Source: Aminomonas paucivorans DSM 12260
Lineage (GTDB): Bacteria > Synergistota > Synergistia > Synergistales > Synergistaceae
Direction: 5' to 3'
Length of the DNA stretch: 64,000 nt
Assembly (NCBI RefSeq): GCF_000165795.1
Contig: NZ_CM001022.1
Coordinates: 2,566,171-2,630,170, forward strand
The notes under the pieces are model-generated. The model did no database searches. It saw only the letters and a list, made by a program, of their open reading frames with translations, and had not been told where the DNA came from. A program made the translations under genes and the position numbers. This document shows positions 25,543 through 33,359 of the stretch, piece by piece. Each line of letters starts with the position of its first letter. Positions within the stretch are counted from its first letter, which is position 1.

Positions 25543-25956
25543 GGTTCCCGCCCGGGGAGCGGTGATCTCCACCACCCCGTGGGCGAAGGACGCCTGGGCC
25601 TTTTCCGGGTCCACCTCGAAGGGGAAGGAGACCTCGTAGTTGATCCTGCGGCTGCACTTGCGGCAGTAGTAGGTCTTCCCCTCCTCCTGCGCCGGGGGGG
25701 TCTCCTGGTCCTCGGCGGAGCGGATCACCACCTTGTCCTTGAAGACCCGAAGCTCCACCTTGGAGGGGTCGACCCCCGGGACCTCCAGGGAGAGGTGCAC
25801 CGCCCCGTCCGCCTCGTACATCTCCACCCCCCGCATCCCCGAGAGGGTGCCGAAGAATCCGTCGAACACCCGATCCACGTCGTGGAAGAACGTCTCCGGA
25901 TCCGCCAGGAAACTCCTGCTGCGCCGATTGGTTCCGTACGGTGTGATGCCCCACAT
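25504..25956 (-). CDS. Hsp20-family small heat-shock protein
   Basis: A 150-residue alpha-crystallin-domain chaperone: MYEADGAVHLSLEVPGVDPS, VELRVFKDKVVIRSAEDQE and the closing INYEVSFPFEVDPEKAQASF followed by AHGVVEITAPR. Unusually, a CRKC pair (KTYYCRKCSRRI) sits in the middle of the domain where the beta5-beta6 loop would be. Such proteins hold unfolding proteins for refolding. ATG 25956 follows GGAGGTCG by eight bases, with a promoter 60-90 bp upstream. Its 3' end is duplicated beyond hicB. Confidence 0.86.
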   Translation of the reverse strand: MWGITPYGTNRRSRSFLADPETFFHDVDRVFDGFFGTLSGMRGVEMYEADGAVHLSLEVPGVDPSKVELRVFKDKVVIRSAEDQETPPAQEEGKTYYCRKCSRRINYEVSFPFEVDPEKAQASFAHGVVEITAPRAGTDGGRVLKLDSGQ

Positions 25957-26016
25957 GACTTTCGACCTCCTTCGATCGGGACGAGCCCGAGATCTAACCT
26001 TATCTGACCTAGAGGA

Positions 26017-26046
26017 AGTATAGACCCATTGGTCAGGACAAGTCAA
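26017..26046 (-). promoter_or_regulatory. Promoter of the hsp20 gene
   Basis: On the minus strand TTGACT (26046-26041), an 18-bp spacer and TATACT (26022-26017) form a good sigma-70-type promoter about 60 bp before the ATG. No CIRCE inverted repeat is seen. Confidence 0.68.
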
Positions 26047-26139
26047 GGGGTTCCGGGGAGAACGTGCGGGACAGCCGACTCCGGTTCGAGAGGGGCGGTT
26101 TTTCCCGGACCCCTTGAGGGCAAACGTCCCGAGGAAGCC

Positions 26140-26196
26140 TTGACGGAAGGTAGGGGAGGGGCTAGGGTGGGGGCAATTCGACCGACAGTCAGTCGG
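26140..26196 (+). promoter_or_regulatory. Promoter and TetR-type operator of the tetR-CDF operon
   Basis: TTGACG (26140-26145), 17-bp spacer and TAGGGT (26163-26168) are followed by the inverted repeat CCGAC-AGTCA-GTCGG (26182-26196), which lies between the -10 box and the ribosome binding site. The palindrome resembles TetR-family operators and would allow autorepression. Confidence 0.62.
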
Positions 26197-26211
26197 CAAG
26201 GAGGGAGCCCC

Positions 26212-26850
26212 ATGTCACGATCCCCCACATCTTCCGCCCCCGCACCAGGGAGGCGGGAGTCCATCCTGGACGCGGCGGAGGACCTGTTTCTCCGGCAGGG
26301 CTACGAGGGCACGTCGGTACACCAGGTGGTGCAGCGGGTGGGCATCGCCCAGGGGACCTTCTACTACCACTTCCCCTCCAAGGAGGCGGTGCTGGACGCC
26401 CTGGTGGAGCGGGCCCTGCACCCCTTCGGGGAGGCCGCCCGGGCCCGGGCGACGGAGGACCGCCCCCCCTGGGAGCGGGTGGTGGAGGTGCTCTCCCAGG
26501 TGCTGCGGATCCGCAGCGAGCGGGGACCCCTGATGGCCTACATCCATCGGGAGGGGAACCTGAAGCTCCACGAGACCTTCCTGCGGCGGGTGAAGGAGCG
26601 CTTCGAACCCCTCCTGATCTCCCTGCTGGAGGAGGGGATGGCCTCGGGGACGCTGCACGTCCACGCCCCGGAGGAGACCGCCTCGTTCCTCCTGGTGACG
26701 GCGGAGTATCTCTTCGACTCCCCCCACTGGCTGGGGGATCCGAGGGCCTACGAGGCCCAGCTGAAGGTGGCCGCCTCGGTGGTGGAGGGGCTGCTGGGGC
26801 TGCCCCACGACGCGGTGGACCTGGACCTGCTAGGGGGGCGGAAGGGATGA
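26212..26850 (+). CDS. TetR/AcrR-family regulator
   Basis: A 212-residue repressor with an N-terminal helix-turn-helix (RESILDAAEDLFLRQGYEGT; SVHQVVQRVGIAQGTFYYHF) and a helical ligand-binding domain. ATG 26212 follows AAGGAGGGA, and a palindromic operator lies just upstream. Its stop overlaps the cation-efflux gene (ATGA), so the regulated target is almost certainly that transporter operon. Inducer unknown; a metal ion or toxic compound is plausible. Confidence 0.88.
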   Translation: MSRSPTSSAPAPGRRESILDAAEDLFLRQGYEGTSVHQVVQRVGIAQGTFYYHFPSKEAVLDALVERALHPFGEAARARATEDRPPWERVVEVLSQVLRIRSERGPLMAYIHREGNLKLHETFLRRVKERFEPLLISLLEEGMASGTLHVHAPEETASFLLVTAEYLFDSPHWLGDPRAYEAQLKVAASVVEGLLGLPHDAVDLDLLGGRKG

Positions 26851-27836
26851 TCGGGGACCCGAAGCTGGACGCGGGAACCGAACGAGCCCGCCTGGCGGCC
26901 CGGGTCTCCTGGGTGGGCCTGGTGGTGAACCTGCTCCTCACGGGGTTCAAGTACGCCGCGGGCTTCCTGGGGCACAGCGGGGCCATGGTGGCGGATGCCA
27001 CCCACTCCCTGTCGGACCTGATCACCGACGTGGCGGCGGTGGTGGGGTTCAAGATGGTGGCCAAGCCCATCGACGCCTCCCACGACTACGGCCACGGGAA
27101 GATCGAGACGCTCCTGGCGAACCTCTGCGGCCTGTTCCTCCTGGCGGCGGGGCTGTTCCTCCTCTGGGGAGGGGGGACGAACCTCTACAACGCCCTGGCC
27201 CGGGGGGAGGTGCTCCCCCAGCCGGGATTCATCGCCTTTGCCGCCGCGGGGATCTCCGTGGTCTCCAAGGAGATCCTCTACGTCTACACGATCCGATGGA
27301 GCCGGCGTCTGGACAGCTCCGCCCTGGCCGCCAAGGCCTGGGACCATCGGTCCGACGCCCTGTCCTCCGTGGGCACTCTGGTGGGCATCGGGGGGGCCCT
27401 CTTTCTGGGAGAGCGGTTTCGGATCCTGGACCCGTTGGCGGCGGTGGTGGTGAGCGTTTGCATCCTCCGGGTGAGTCTGCCCCTCATCCGGGAGAGCCTG
27501 GACGAACTGCTGGAGGCGTCCCTGGACGAGGAGCGGGAGGGGCAGATCCAGGCCCTGATCTGTTCCGTCCCGGGGGTGAAGGGCTGCCACGCCCTGCGGA
27601 CCCGGAGGATCGGGGCCGCCACCGCCGTGGAGGCCCACGTGCTGGTGCCCCGGGAGCTGTCCATCGTGGAGGCCCACGACGTCGCCACCCGGGCGGAGCG
27701 GGCCCTGGAGGGAAGCCTTCGGGGACAGCTCTTCGTGAACCTCCACGTGGAGCCCCTGCCGGAACCGGGACACCCCCACCGGGAGGGGGCCCTCTCCTGG
27801 GAGGGGGAGGAGGAAGAGGGGAGGGGTGGGCCATGA
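26847..27836 (+). CDS. Cation diffusion facilitator (CDF) transporter
   Basis: A 329-residue membrane transporter with six helices. The paired metal-site motifs of the family are visible: ADATHSLSDLITDVA in TM2 and AWDHRSDALSSVG in TM5 (both HxxxD), plus HDYGHGKIETLLANL. The C-terminal cytoplasmic domain (VPGVKGCHALRTRRIGAATA; VEAHVLVPRELSIVEAH) is the usual dimeric ferredoxin-like fold. These proteins export Zn, Mn, Fe or related divalent ions by proton antiport. It is coupled at both ends by ATGA overlaps to the TetR gene and the next ORF. Confidence 0.9.
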   Translation: MIGDPKLDAGTERARLAARVSWVGLVVNLLLTGFKYAAGFLGHSGAMVADATHSLSDLITDVAAVVGFKMVAKPIDASHDYGHGKIETLLANLCGLFLLAAGLFLLWGGGTNLYNALARGEVLPQPGFIAFAAAGISVVSKEILYVYTIRWSRRLDSSALAAKAWDHRSDALSSVGTLVGIGGALFLGERFRILDPLAAVVVSVCILRVSLPLIRESLDELLEASLDEEREGQIQALICSVPGVKGCHALRTRRIGAATAVEAHVLVPRELSIVEAHDVATRAERALEGSLRGQLFVNLHVEPLPEPGHPHREGALSWEGEEEEGRGGP

Positions 27837-28837
27837 TTTCCCTGATCCGGGGGGGACCCCGACTGCTCCTCCTCCAGACGCCCCATCCGGAGGAGCTGGA
27901 GGCCTTTCTGCTGCGCCGGGCCCGGGCCCGGACCTACGCTCTCCTGGACGCCTTCGACCAGGCGGGGGAGCAGGACACCCTGGTCTTCCTGGTTCCCCCC
28001 GACACCCCTCCCTCCCTGGCCGCCCGGGTGGTAGGGGCCCCGGAGGACCCCGCCTCCCTGCTGGCGGCCCTGTTCAACCACTCCCTGTCCCCCCTGGTGC
28101 GGCGGGCCGACCTGCTGCCGGGGTTTCTGATCCTCCGGACCCTGGGGGAGGCGGACCGGACCATCGACCGCCTCCGGGAGGAGTTCTCCGCCCGGGAGAC
28201 CACCCTGGACCGGCAGATCGAGGGGCTCTTCCACCTTCCCGGCACCACCCTGGCGTTCACCGAGGCCCCCCTGGGACATCGGCTTCCCCTGAAGGCCCTG
28301 CACGACCGGGTACTGCTGGTGCCCCTCCCCCAGGGGGAGCTGCTGGCCACCCTGCGGTCCCGGAGCCTGCGCCTCCTCCTGGAGGGGCAGGGACACCGGG
28401 AGGGGTGGGTGGCGGACGTGCGGCTCTTCGATCAGTGGGAACGCTACGACCTGCACCACGAGCGGTTCCTTCGGGTCGTGGAGGCCCTGGAGCTGGGGCT
28501 TCTGGTGGGGGAGTCCTGGGTGCGGGACTTCCCCCGCTTCATGATGGAGGTGCGGGTCTTCCAGATGCGCTTGGTGTCGTTTCTCCCCCCCCGGGACCTC
28601 AAGGAGGTGCTCCTGGGGCTGGAGTACGACGACCGGGGACAGCGGGTGGCGGACTTCGACCTGTACGTGGAGGACCGGAAGGTGAGCTGGACGGAGGAAC
28701 CCCGAAGGCGGGAGGCCCGCCCCAACCGGGCGGACCTGGGGCTTCGGTGCCGGGGAACCCTGGAGGAGCGCCTCTCTCCGGAGGCCCGGGCCGCCCTGGT
28801 CCGATTGGACCAGGCGCTGCGGGAACGGCAAAGTTGA
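27833..28837 (+). CDS. Hypothetical protein of the tetR-CDF operon
   Basis: A 334-residue, apparently cytoplasmic protein that I do not recognise. It has no signal peptide or membrane helix. Visible segments are LIRGGPRLLLLQTPHPEELE, RRADLLPGFLILRTLGEADR, and a C-terminal part rich in charged beta strands (LLGLEYDDRGQRVADFDLYV). The ATG overlaps the CDF stop codon, so it is translated with the transporter and probably shares its regulation. Function not assigned. Confidence 0.72.
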   Translation: MISLIRGGPRLLLLQTPHPEELEAFLLRRARARTYALLDAFDQAGEQDTLVFLVPPDTPPSLAARVVGAPEDPASLLAALFNHSLSPLVRRADLLPGFLILRTLGEADRTIDRLREEFSARETTLDRQIEGLFHLPGTTLAFTEAPLGHRLPLKALHDRVLLVPLPQGELLATLRSRSLRLLLEGQGHREGWVADVRLFDQWERYDLHHERFLRVVEALELGLLVGESWVRDFPRFMMEVRVFQMRLVSFLPPRDLKEVLLGLEYDDRGQRVADFDLYVEDRKVSWTEEPRRREARPNRADLGLRCRGTLEERLSPEARAALVRLDQALRERQS

Positions 28838-28906
28838 ACGGGACAGGCGGCGGGAAAACAGGTTAGACTATTCGGTAGAGTCGGAACCTTGAGGGAGGGG
28901 ATGCGG

Positions 28907-29533
28907 ATGGAAGAGACGAGGACCGCGACGTGCTGCCCCGCAAAGGCGGCGATCCTGGACTTCGGGGGCGTCCTCGCCGAGGAGGGATTCCACGCCGCCC
29001 TGGAGAAACTGGCGCAGGACTACGGCAAGGACCCCCAGCAGATGAAGGAAGAGGCGGAGGAGGAGCTGTTCCGCTCGGGCTACCTCACCCGAGGCTGCGG
29101 GGAGGAGGCCTACTGGGAGGCCTTCCGGGAGCGCACGGGCATCGAGGAATCGGACCGGCAGCTCCGCGCCCGGGTCCTGGCGTCCTTCGTCCTGCGGCCC
29201 CACATGCTGGACCTGGTGGTGCGGCTCCGCCAGGCGGGGATCCGGGTGGTGATCCTGAGCGATCAGACCAATTGGCTTTCGGAGCTGGACGAGAAGACCC
29301 CCTTCTTCCATCTCTTCGACCGGGTCTTCAACAGCTACCGCACCGGCCACACCAAGAAAGACCCGGAGGCCTTCAGGGAGGTGCTGCGCTACCTGAACCT
29401 GCCCCCGGAGGCCACCCTCTTCGTGGACGACCGGAAGTCCAACGTGGAGACCGCCCGATCCCTGGGGATGCAGGCCATCCTCTACACGGACCGGGAGAGC
29501 TTCTACCAGGCGTTCTGGGAGCACTGGATCTGA
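28907..29533 (+). CDS. HAD-superfamily hydrolase
   Basis: A 208-residue HAD-IA-like phosphatase: motif I AAILDFGGVLAEEGF (the Asp nucleophile, with Gly at +2 as in many DxGGV members), motif II VVILSDQTNWLSE, motif III Lys in TGHTKKDPEAF and motif IV TLFVDDRKSNVETAR. Substrate is unknown; family members act on sugar phosphates, nucleotides or haloacids. ATG 28907 is preceded by GAGGGAGGGG; two earlier in-frame starts sit inside that site. A TAGACT -10 box lies at about 28866-28871. Confidence 0.84.
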   Translation: MEETRTATCCPAKAAILDFGGVLAEEGFHAALEKLAQDYGKDPQQMKEEAEEELFRSGYLTRGCGEEAYWEAFRERTGIEESDRQLRARVLASFVLRPHMLDLVVRLRQAGIRVVILSDQTNWLSELDEKTPFFHLFDRVFNSYRTGHTKKDPEAFREVLRYLNLPPEATLFVDDRKSNVETARSLGMQAILYTDRESFYQAFWEHWI

Positions 29534-29577
29534 CGCCGGGTCCCTTCGGGACCCCAACCCCAAAGGGAGGCGATTCC

Positions 29578-30837
29578 ATGACCCCACAGCGACCCCTCTT
29601 GGCGATCCTCTGCGGCGGCGGCCCCGCCCCGGGGATCAACAGCGTCATCAGCGCCGTCACCATCGAGGCCCGCAAGCACGGATGGGAGGTCCTGGGGATC
29701 TACGACGGCTTCTCCCATCTGGCCAAGGGGGTCCTGGAGGCGACGCCCCTCACCATCGACGGGGTGAGCCGCATCCACACCGAGGGGGGCAGCCTGCTGC
29801 GGGTGTCCCGGCACAACCCCACGACCCGCCCGGAGGAGATGACCCGGACGGTGGACACCCTCCTGGAAGCGGGGGTGACCCACCTGGTCACCATCGGGGG
29901 GGACGACACGGCCTTCACCGCCTCCCGGGTGGCCCAGGAGGCCCTCAAGGGCCGCAGCACCCTGCTGCGGGTGGCCCACGTGCCCAAGACCATCGACAAC
30001 GACCTGCCCCTGCCGGAGGGGATCCCCACCTTCGGCTTCGAGACCGCCCGGTCCCTGGGGGCCCGGCTGGTGTCGAACCTCATGGTGGACGCCAAGACCA
30101 CCGGGCGGTGGTACATCTGCGTGGCCATGGGGCGGGTGGCGGGACACCTGGCCCTGGGGATCGGCAAGAGCGCCGGAGCCACGGTGACGGTGATCCCCGA
30201 GGAGTTCTCCGGGCGCATCCCCCTGCGTCACCTGGGGGACCTGCTGGTGGGGTCCATCGTGAAGCGGGTGGTGGCGGGACGGAACTACGGAGTGGCGGTG
30301 GTGGCGGAGGGGCTCATCGAGAAGATCCGGGTGGAGGACCTGGAGGCCATCGACTCCATCGAACGGGACGAGCACGGGCACCTGCGCTACGCGGAGGTGA
30401 ACTTCTCCGACGTGGTGCGCCGCCAGGTGGCTTCCTCCCTCAAGGAGCTGGGGCTGAAGGCGACCCTCACGGACAAGGAGATCGGCTACGAGGTGCGCTG
30501 CGCCCCCCCCAACGCCTTCGACGTGGAGTACACCCGCAACCTGGGCTTCGGGGCCTTCGAGTACCTGCGCCAAGGGGGCACCCACGCCATGGTGACCATC
30601 CAGAACAACCGCATCGTCCCCATCCCCCTGGAGGACCTGCTGGACCCCGCCACGGGGAAGACCCAGATCCGCCGGGTGAACGTGGAGTCGGTGCAGTACC
30701 GCATCGCCCGGGAGTACATGATCCGCCTGGAGCGGGAGGACCTGGCGGACCCGGAGAAGCTGGCGGCCCTGGCGAAGGCGGCCCGCATGGAGCCGGGGGA
30801 CTTCGCGGCGCGCTTCGGCCCCGTGGCGGGGATCTGA
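29578..30837 (+). CDS. pfp: 6-phosphofructokinase, pyrophosphate-dependent type
   Basis: A 419-residue PfkA-superfamily enzyme phosphorylating fructose 6-phosphate. LCGGGPAPGINSVISAV is the phosphoryl-donor loop, VTIGGDDTAFTASRVA carries the GGDD motif in which the second Asp replaces the Gly of ATP-dependent enzymes and marks PPi use, and VPKTIDNDLPLPEG holds the catalytic Asp. GRVAGHLALGIGKSAGATV follows the fold order. It therefore probably works reversibly in glycolysis and gluconeogenesis with PPi. ATG follows AAAGGGAGG. Confidence 0.88.
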   Translation: MTPQRPLLAILCGGGPAPGINSVISAVTIEARKHGWEVLGIYDGFSHLAKGVLEATPLTIDGVSRIHTEGGSLLRVSRHNPTTRPEEMTRTVDTLLEAGVTHLVTIGGDDTAFTASRVAQEALKGRSTLLRVAHVPKTIDNDLPLPEGIPTFGFETARSLGARLVSNLMVDAKTTGRWYICVAMGRVAGHLALGIGKSAGATVTVIPEEFSGRIPLRHLGDLLVGSIVKRVVAGRNYGVAVVAEGLIEKIRVEDLEAIDSIERDEHGHLRYAEVNFSDVVRRQVASSLKELGLKATLTDKEIGYEVRCAPPNAFDVEYTRNLGFGAFEYLRQGGTHAMVTIQNNRIVPIPLEDLLDPATGKTQIRRVNVESVQYRIAREYMIRLEREDLADPEKLAALAKAARMEPGDFAARFGPVAGI

Positions 30838-30858
30838 CCCCGGACGCGACGCCCCGAG

Positions 30859-30905
30859 GCCGTCCCTTGCCGACGCCGTACGGGAAGGGGCGGTCTTGCT
30901 TTTTC
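30859..30905 (+). terminator. Imperfect terminator after the phosphofructokinase gene
   Basis: CCGTCCCTT pairs imperfectly with GGGAAGGGGCGG across a GC-rich loop and is followed by TCTTGCTTTTTC. Stem pairing includes mismatches, so strength is uncertain. Confidence 0.45.
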
Positions 30906-30998
30906 TGAAATCCTTTGAGATATTGATCCAACCTTCGGCCGTGGGGGACCGCTGGAAGGGGGGACAGGATCATTCCGGACGCACCGAGGAAGGACACC

Positions 30999-32066
30999 AT
31001 TCTGGCGGTGGACGACACGCCGCTGAACCTGCAGCTTCTGGAGGACCTTCTGACGGGGTGGGGCTACCGGGTCCTCCCCTTCCCCCGGGGCGACCTGGCC
31101 CTGGAGGCCGCCTTGCGCAGCGCCCCGGACCTGATCCTCCTGGACATCGTCATGCCGGAACCGGACGGCTTCGAGGTGTGCCGCCGCCTGAAGGCCCACG
31201 AGACCCTTCGGGACGTCCCGGTGATCTTCCTCAGCTCCCTGGAGGACCCCGCCACCAAGGTCTCCGCCTTCGCCGTCGGAGGAGTGGATTACGTGAGCAA
31301 ACCCTTCCACGCCGAGGAGGTGCGGGCCCGAGTCCGGACCCACCTGGACCTGAGGCGGATGCGACTGGAGCTGGAGCAGCACACCCGCCGCCTGGAAGAC
31401 CTGGTGGAGACGAAGGTACGGGAGATCTCCGAGGCCCAGCTGGCCACCATCACCGCCCTGTCGAAGCTGGCGGCCTCCCGGGACGAGGACACGGGGGCCC
31501 ACATCGAGCGCACCGCCGCCTACTGCGGCATCCTGGCGGAGACCCTGGGGCGGCGTCCGGAATTCGCGGGGCAGATCGACGGCACCTTCGTGGAAAACCT
31601 CCGGCGGGCCGCCCCCCTCCACGACATCGGCAAGGTGGGCGTCCCGGACCGGATCCTCCTGAAGCCGGGGAAGCTCTCCCCGGAGGAGTTCGAGGTCATG
31701 AAGACCCACACCCTCATCGGGGAGAGGACTCTCCGCTCCGCCCTCCTCCAGCACCCCGGAAACCTCTTCCTCCACATGGGCATGGCCATCGCCCGGTCCC
31801 ACCACGAACGGTGGGACGGCTCGGGCTACCCCGACGGCCTGACGGGGGAGGAGATCCCCCTGGTGGCCCGGATCATGGCGGTGGCGGACGTGTACGACGC
31901 CCTGCGGTCCCGGCGGACCTACAAGGCCTCCCTCTCCCACGAGGAGAGCGGCTTTCTCGTCCAGGAAGGTTCGGGGGACCTGTTCGACCCTTCGGTGGTG
32001 GCGGCCTTCCGGGAGGCGGAAGCCCGCTTTCGGGAGGTCTCCGAGGAGGAGGGGGAACCGGAGTAG
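30999..32066 (+). CDS. Second HD-GYP response regulator, non-canonical start
   Basis: A 355-residue paralogue of the HD-GYP protein at 23516: receiver with VDDTPLN, phosphoacceptor Asp (LILLDIVMPE) and VSKPF, coiled linker, and HD-GYP domain with PLHDIGKVGVPDRILLKPGK and RSHHERWDGSGYPDG. The conserved first strand ILAVDDTP requires a start before GTG 31008, but the frame contains no ATG, GTG or TTG between an upstream stop and that strand. ATT 30999, four bases after GAGGAAGGA, is the best candidate; ATC 30969 and ATT 30972 are alternatives. A rare start or a sequencing error would explain this. No kinase gene is adjacent. Confidence 0.85.
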   Translation: MLAVDDTPLNLQLLEDLLTGWGYRVLPFPRGDLALEAALRSAPDLILLDIVMPEPDGFEVCRRLKAHETLRDVPVIFLSSLEDPATKVSAFAVGGVDYVSKPFHAEEVRARVRTHLDLRRMRLELEQHTRRLEDLVETKVREISEAQLATITALSKLAASRDEDTGAHIERTAAYCGILAETLGRRPEFAGQIDGTFVENLRRAAPLHDIGKVGVPDRILLKPGKLSPEEFEVMKTHTLIGERTLRSALLQHPGNLFLHMGMAIARSHHERWDGSGYPDGLTGEEIPLVARIMAVADVYDALRSRRTYKASLSHEESGFLVQEGSGDLFDPSVVAAFREAEARFREVSEEEGEPE

Positions 32067-32070
32067 GGAC

Positions 32071-32268
32071 CTACTTGGCTCCCCCCACGTTCGGATGGGC
32101 CTGTTCGATGAGCCGGATCAGGATGTTGTCCGTCCAGATCCGGTCCAGGTGGCGGAAGTGGATGGAAAACCACACCACCAGCAGCGCCCCTCCTCCGATG
32201 AGGAGGATCCAGAGGAGCTGGTGGGCCAGGGATTCGTGGTGGTGCAGGGGGTTCTCGCGGGGTCTCAT
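32071..32268 (-). CDS. Small single-pass membrane protein, unknown function
   Basis: A 65-residue protein with one membrane helix (HQLLWILLIGGGALLVVWFS, about residues 16-36), a His-rich N-terminus and a polar C-terminal tail. ATG follows GGAGGGAAG by three or more bases. It converges with the HD-GYP gene, ending four bases from it. I do not recognise a family. Confidence 0.6.
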   Translation of the reverse strand: MRPRENPLHHHESLAHQLLWILLIGGGALLVVWFSIHFRHLDRIWTDNILIRLIEQAHPNVGGAK

Positions 32269-32341
32269 GGTCTTCCCTCCCCCGATGGGGTCGCGATGGG
32301 TTCGATTCCGATTATAGAAGAATCCTCCCGTTCCCGGATAC

Positions 32342-32371
32342 TGGACGTCCTCCGGGGGACGGGATTAGACT
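32342..32371 (+). promoter_or_regulatory. Promoter of the thioesterase gene
   Basis: TGGACG (32342-32347), 18-bp spacer and TAGACT (32366-32371) precede the gene by about 60 bp. Confidence 0.5.
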
Positions 32372-32429
32372 ACCTTCTGCCCTTCCGAGAAGGAGGGGAC
32401 CATCTCGATCGGCCTAGGAGGCTTCATCC

Positions 32430-32855
32430 ATGCTGGATCTTCGGGCCCTCTTCAAGCCCGGAAAGAACGCCCTGGTTCGGACTCCCGTGCAGCGCCAGGA
32501 CACGGCGGAGGGGTACTCCCCCTTCCTCTCGAACCTCCTGGCCACCCCCGCCCTGGCGGGCATGGTGATCCAGGCGGCGGTGGAAGCGGTGGACCGACAC
32601 CTGCCGGAGGGCTACGCCACCATCGGCCACTCCTTGGACCTCTCCCACGAAGCCCCCACCTGCCTGGGGATGACCGTCACGGTGAAGGTCACCCTGGTGG
32701 AGATCGACGGCATGAAGCTGCGCTTCGAGATCCTGGTGTGGGACGACCTGGGGGAGATCAGCCGGGGACACCACGAACGGATCGTGGTGAACAAGGACGA
32801 GTTCGTCCAGAAGACCCAGGAGCGGCTCCAGTACATGGTGGAGCGCAACCTGTAG
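32430..32855 (+). CDS. Hot-dog-fold thioesterase (FlK-like)
   Basis: A 141-residue single hot-dog domain resembling fluoroacetyl-CoA thioesterase-like proteins: SNLLATPALAGMVIQAAVEA, GHSLDLSHEAPTCLGMTVTV and EISRGHHERIVVNKDEF. The family hydrolyses acyl-CoA thioesters; the specific substrate is not evident and fluoroacetate need not be involved. ATG follows AGGAGG by eight bases. It has its own promoter and terminator and is monocistronic. Confidence 0.84.
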   Translation: MLDLRALFKPGKNALVRTPVQRQDTAEGYSPFLSNLLATPALAGMVIQAAVEAVDRHLPEGYATIGHSLDLSHEAPTCLGMTVTVKVTLVEIDGMKLRFEILVWDDLGEISRGHHERIVVNKDEFVQKTQERLQYMVERNL

Positions 32856-32860
32856 GGACG

Positions 32861-32907
32861 AAGGGGCGGGACGGGGAGCACCCCGTCCCGCCCCTTTCTT
32901 TTCTTTA
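32861..32907. terminator. Bidirectional terminator between convergent genes
   Basis: A perfect 16-bp stem (32861-32876 with 32881-32896, loop AGCA) followed by TTTCTTTTCTTT on the plus strand. It terminates the thioesterase gene and may also serve the convergent nucleoside phosphorylase gene. Confidence 0.88.
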
Positions 32908-32921
32908 CCCTTCCTCTGTCC

Positions 32922-33239
32922 CTACTTGTAGTAGGAACACAGGTACTGGGAGATCTCCGCGCAGCGGATGCCGTACTTGGTGTTGGGGGGCAGCTCGAAG
33001 GACGTGCCCGCCGGGAAGGGCTTCCACGCCGTCTCCCCGGGAAGCTGGACCTCGAAGGCTCCGGCGGTGATCTCCATGACCTCCCGGTCCCCCACGTCGA
33101 AGAAGTACTCCCCCGGAAGCATCACCCCCAGGGTCTTGCGGCTTCCGTCGGCGAAGAAGACGGATCGGCTCTGCACCTTGCCGTCGAGGTAGATGTTCCC
33201 CAGCATCGCCACGTCCACGCCCTGAATCCTCTCTGCCAC
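32922..33239 (-). CDS. ppnP: Pyrimidine/purine nucleoside phosphorylase
   Basis: A 105-residue single cupin of the PpnP (former DUF1255) family: GNIYLDGKVQSRSVFFADGS, KTLGVMLPGEYFFDVGDREV, MEITAGAFEVQLPGETAWKP and the C-terminal SQYLCSYYK. The enzyme phosphorolyses several nucleosides to base and ribose 1-phosphate. GTG 33239 is chosen with upstream GGGAG; another in-frame GTG lies three codons earlier. Confidence 0.86.
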   Translation of the reverse strand: MAERIQGVDVAMLGNIYLDGKVQSRSVFFADGSRKTLGVMLPGEYFFDVGDREVMEITAGAFEVQLPGETAWKPFPAGTSFELPPNTKYGIRCAEISQYLCSYYK

Positions 33240-33359
33240 CTCATCCACTCCCTTCTCTGCTGTGAACCTTCGGGGGCGCGCTCTGCACCCGGGGCCCCCG
33301 CGCCGAACCTTCGGTTCCAACCAGTGTATCCAGGGGGGACTCTTTCCGCAAGGGAAACT

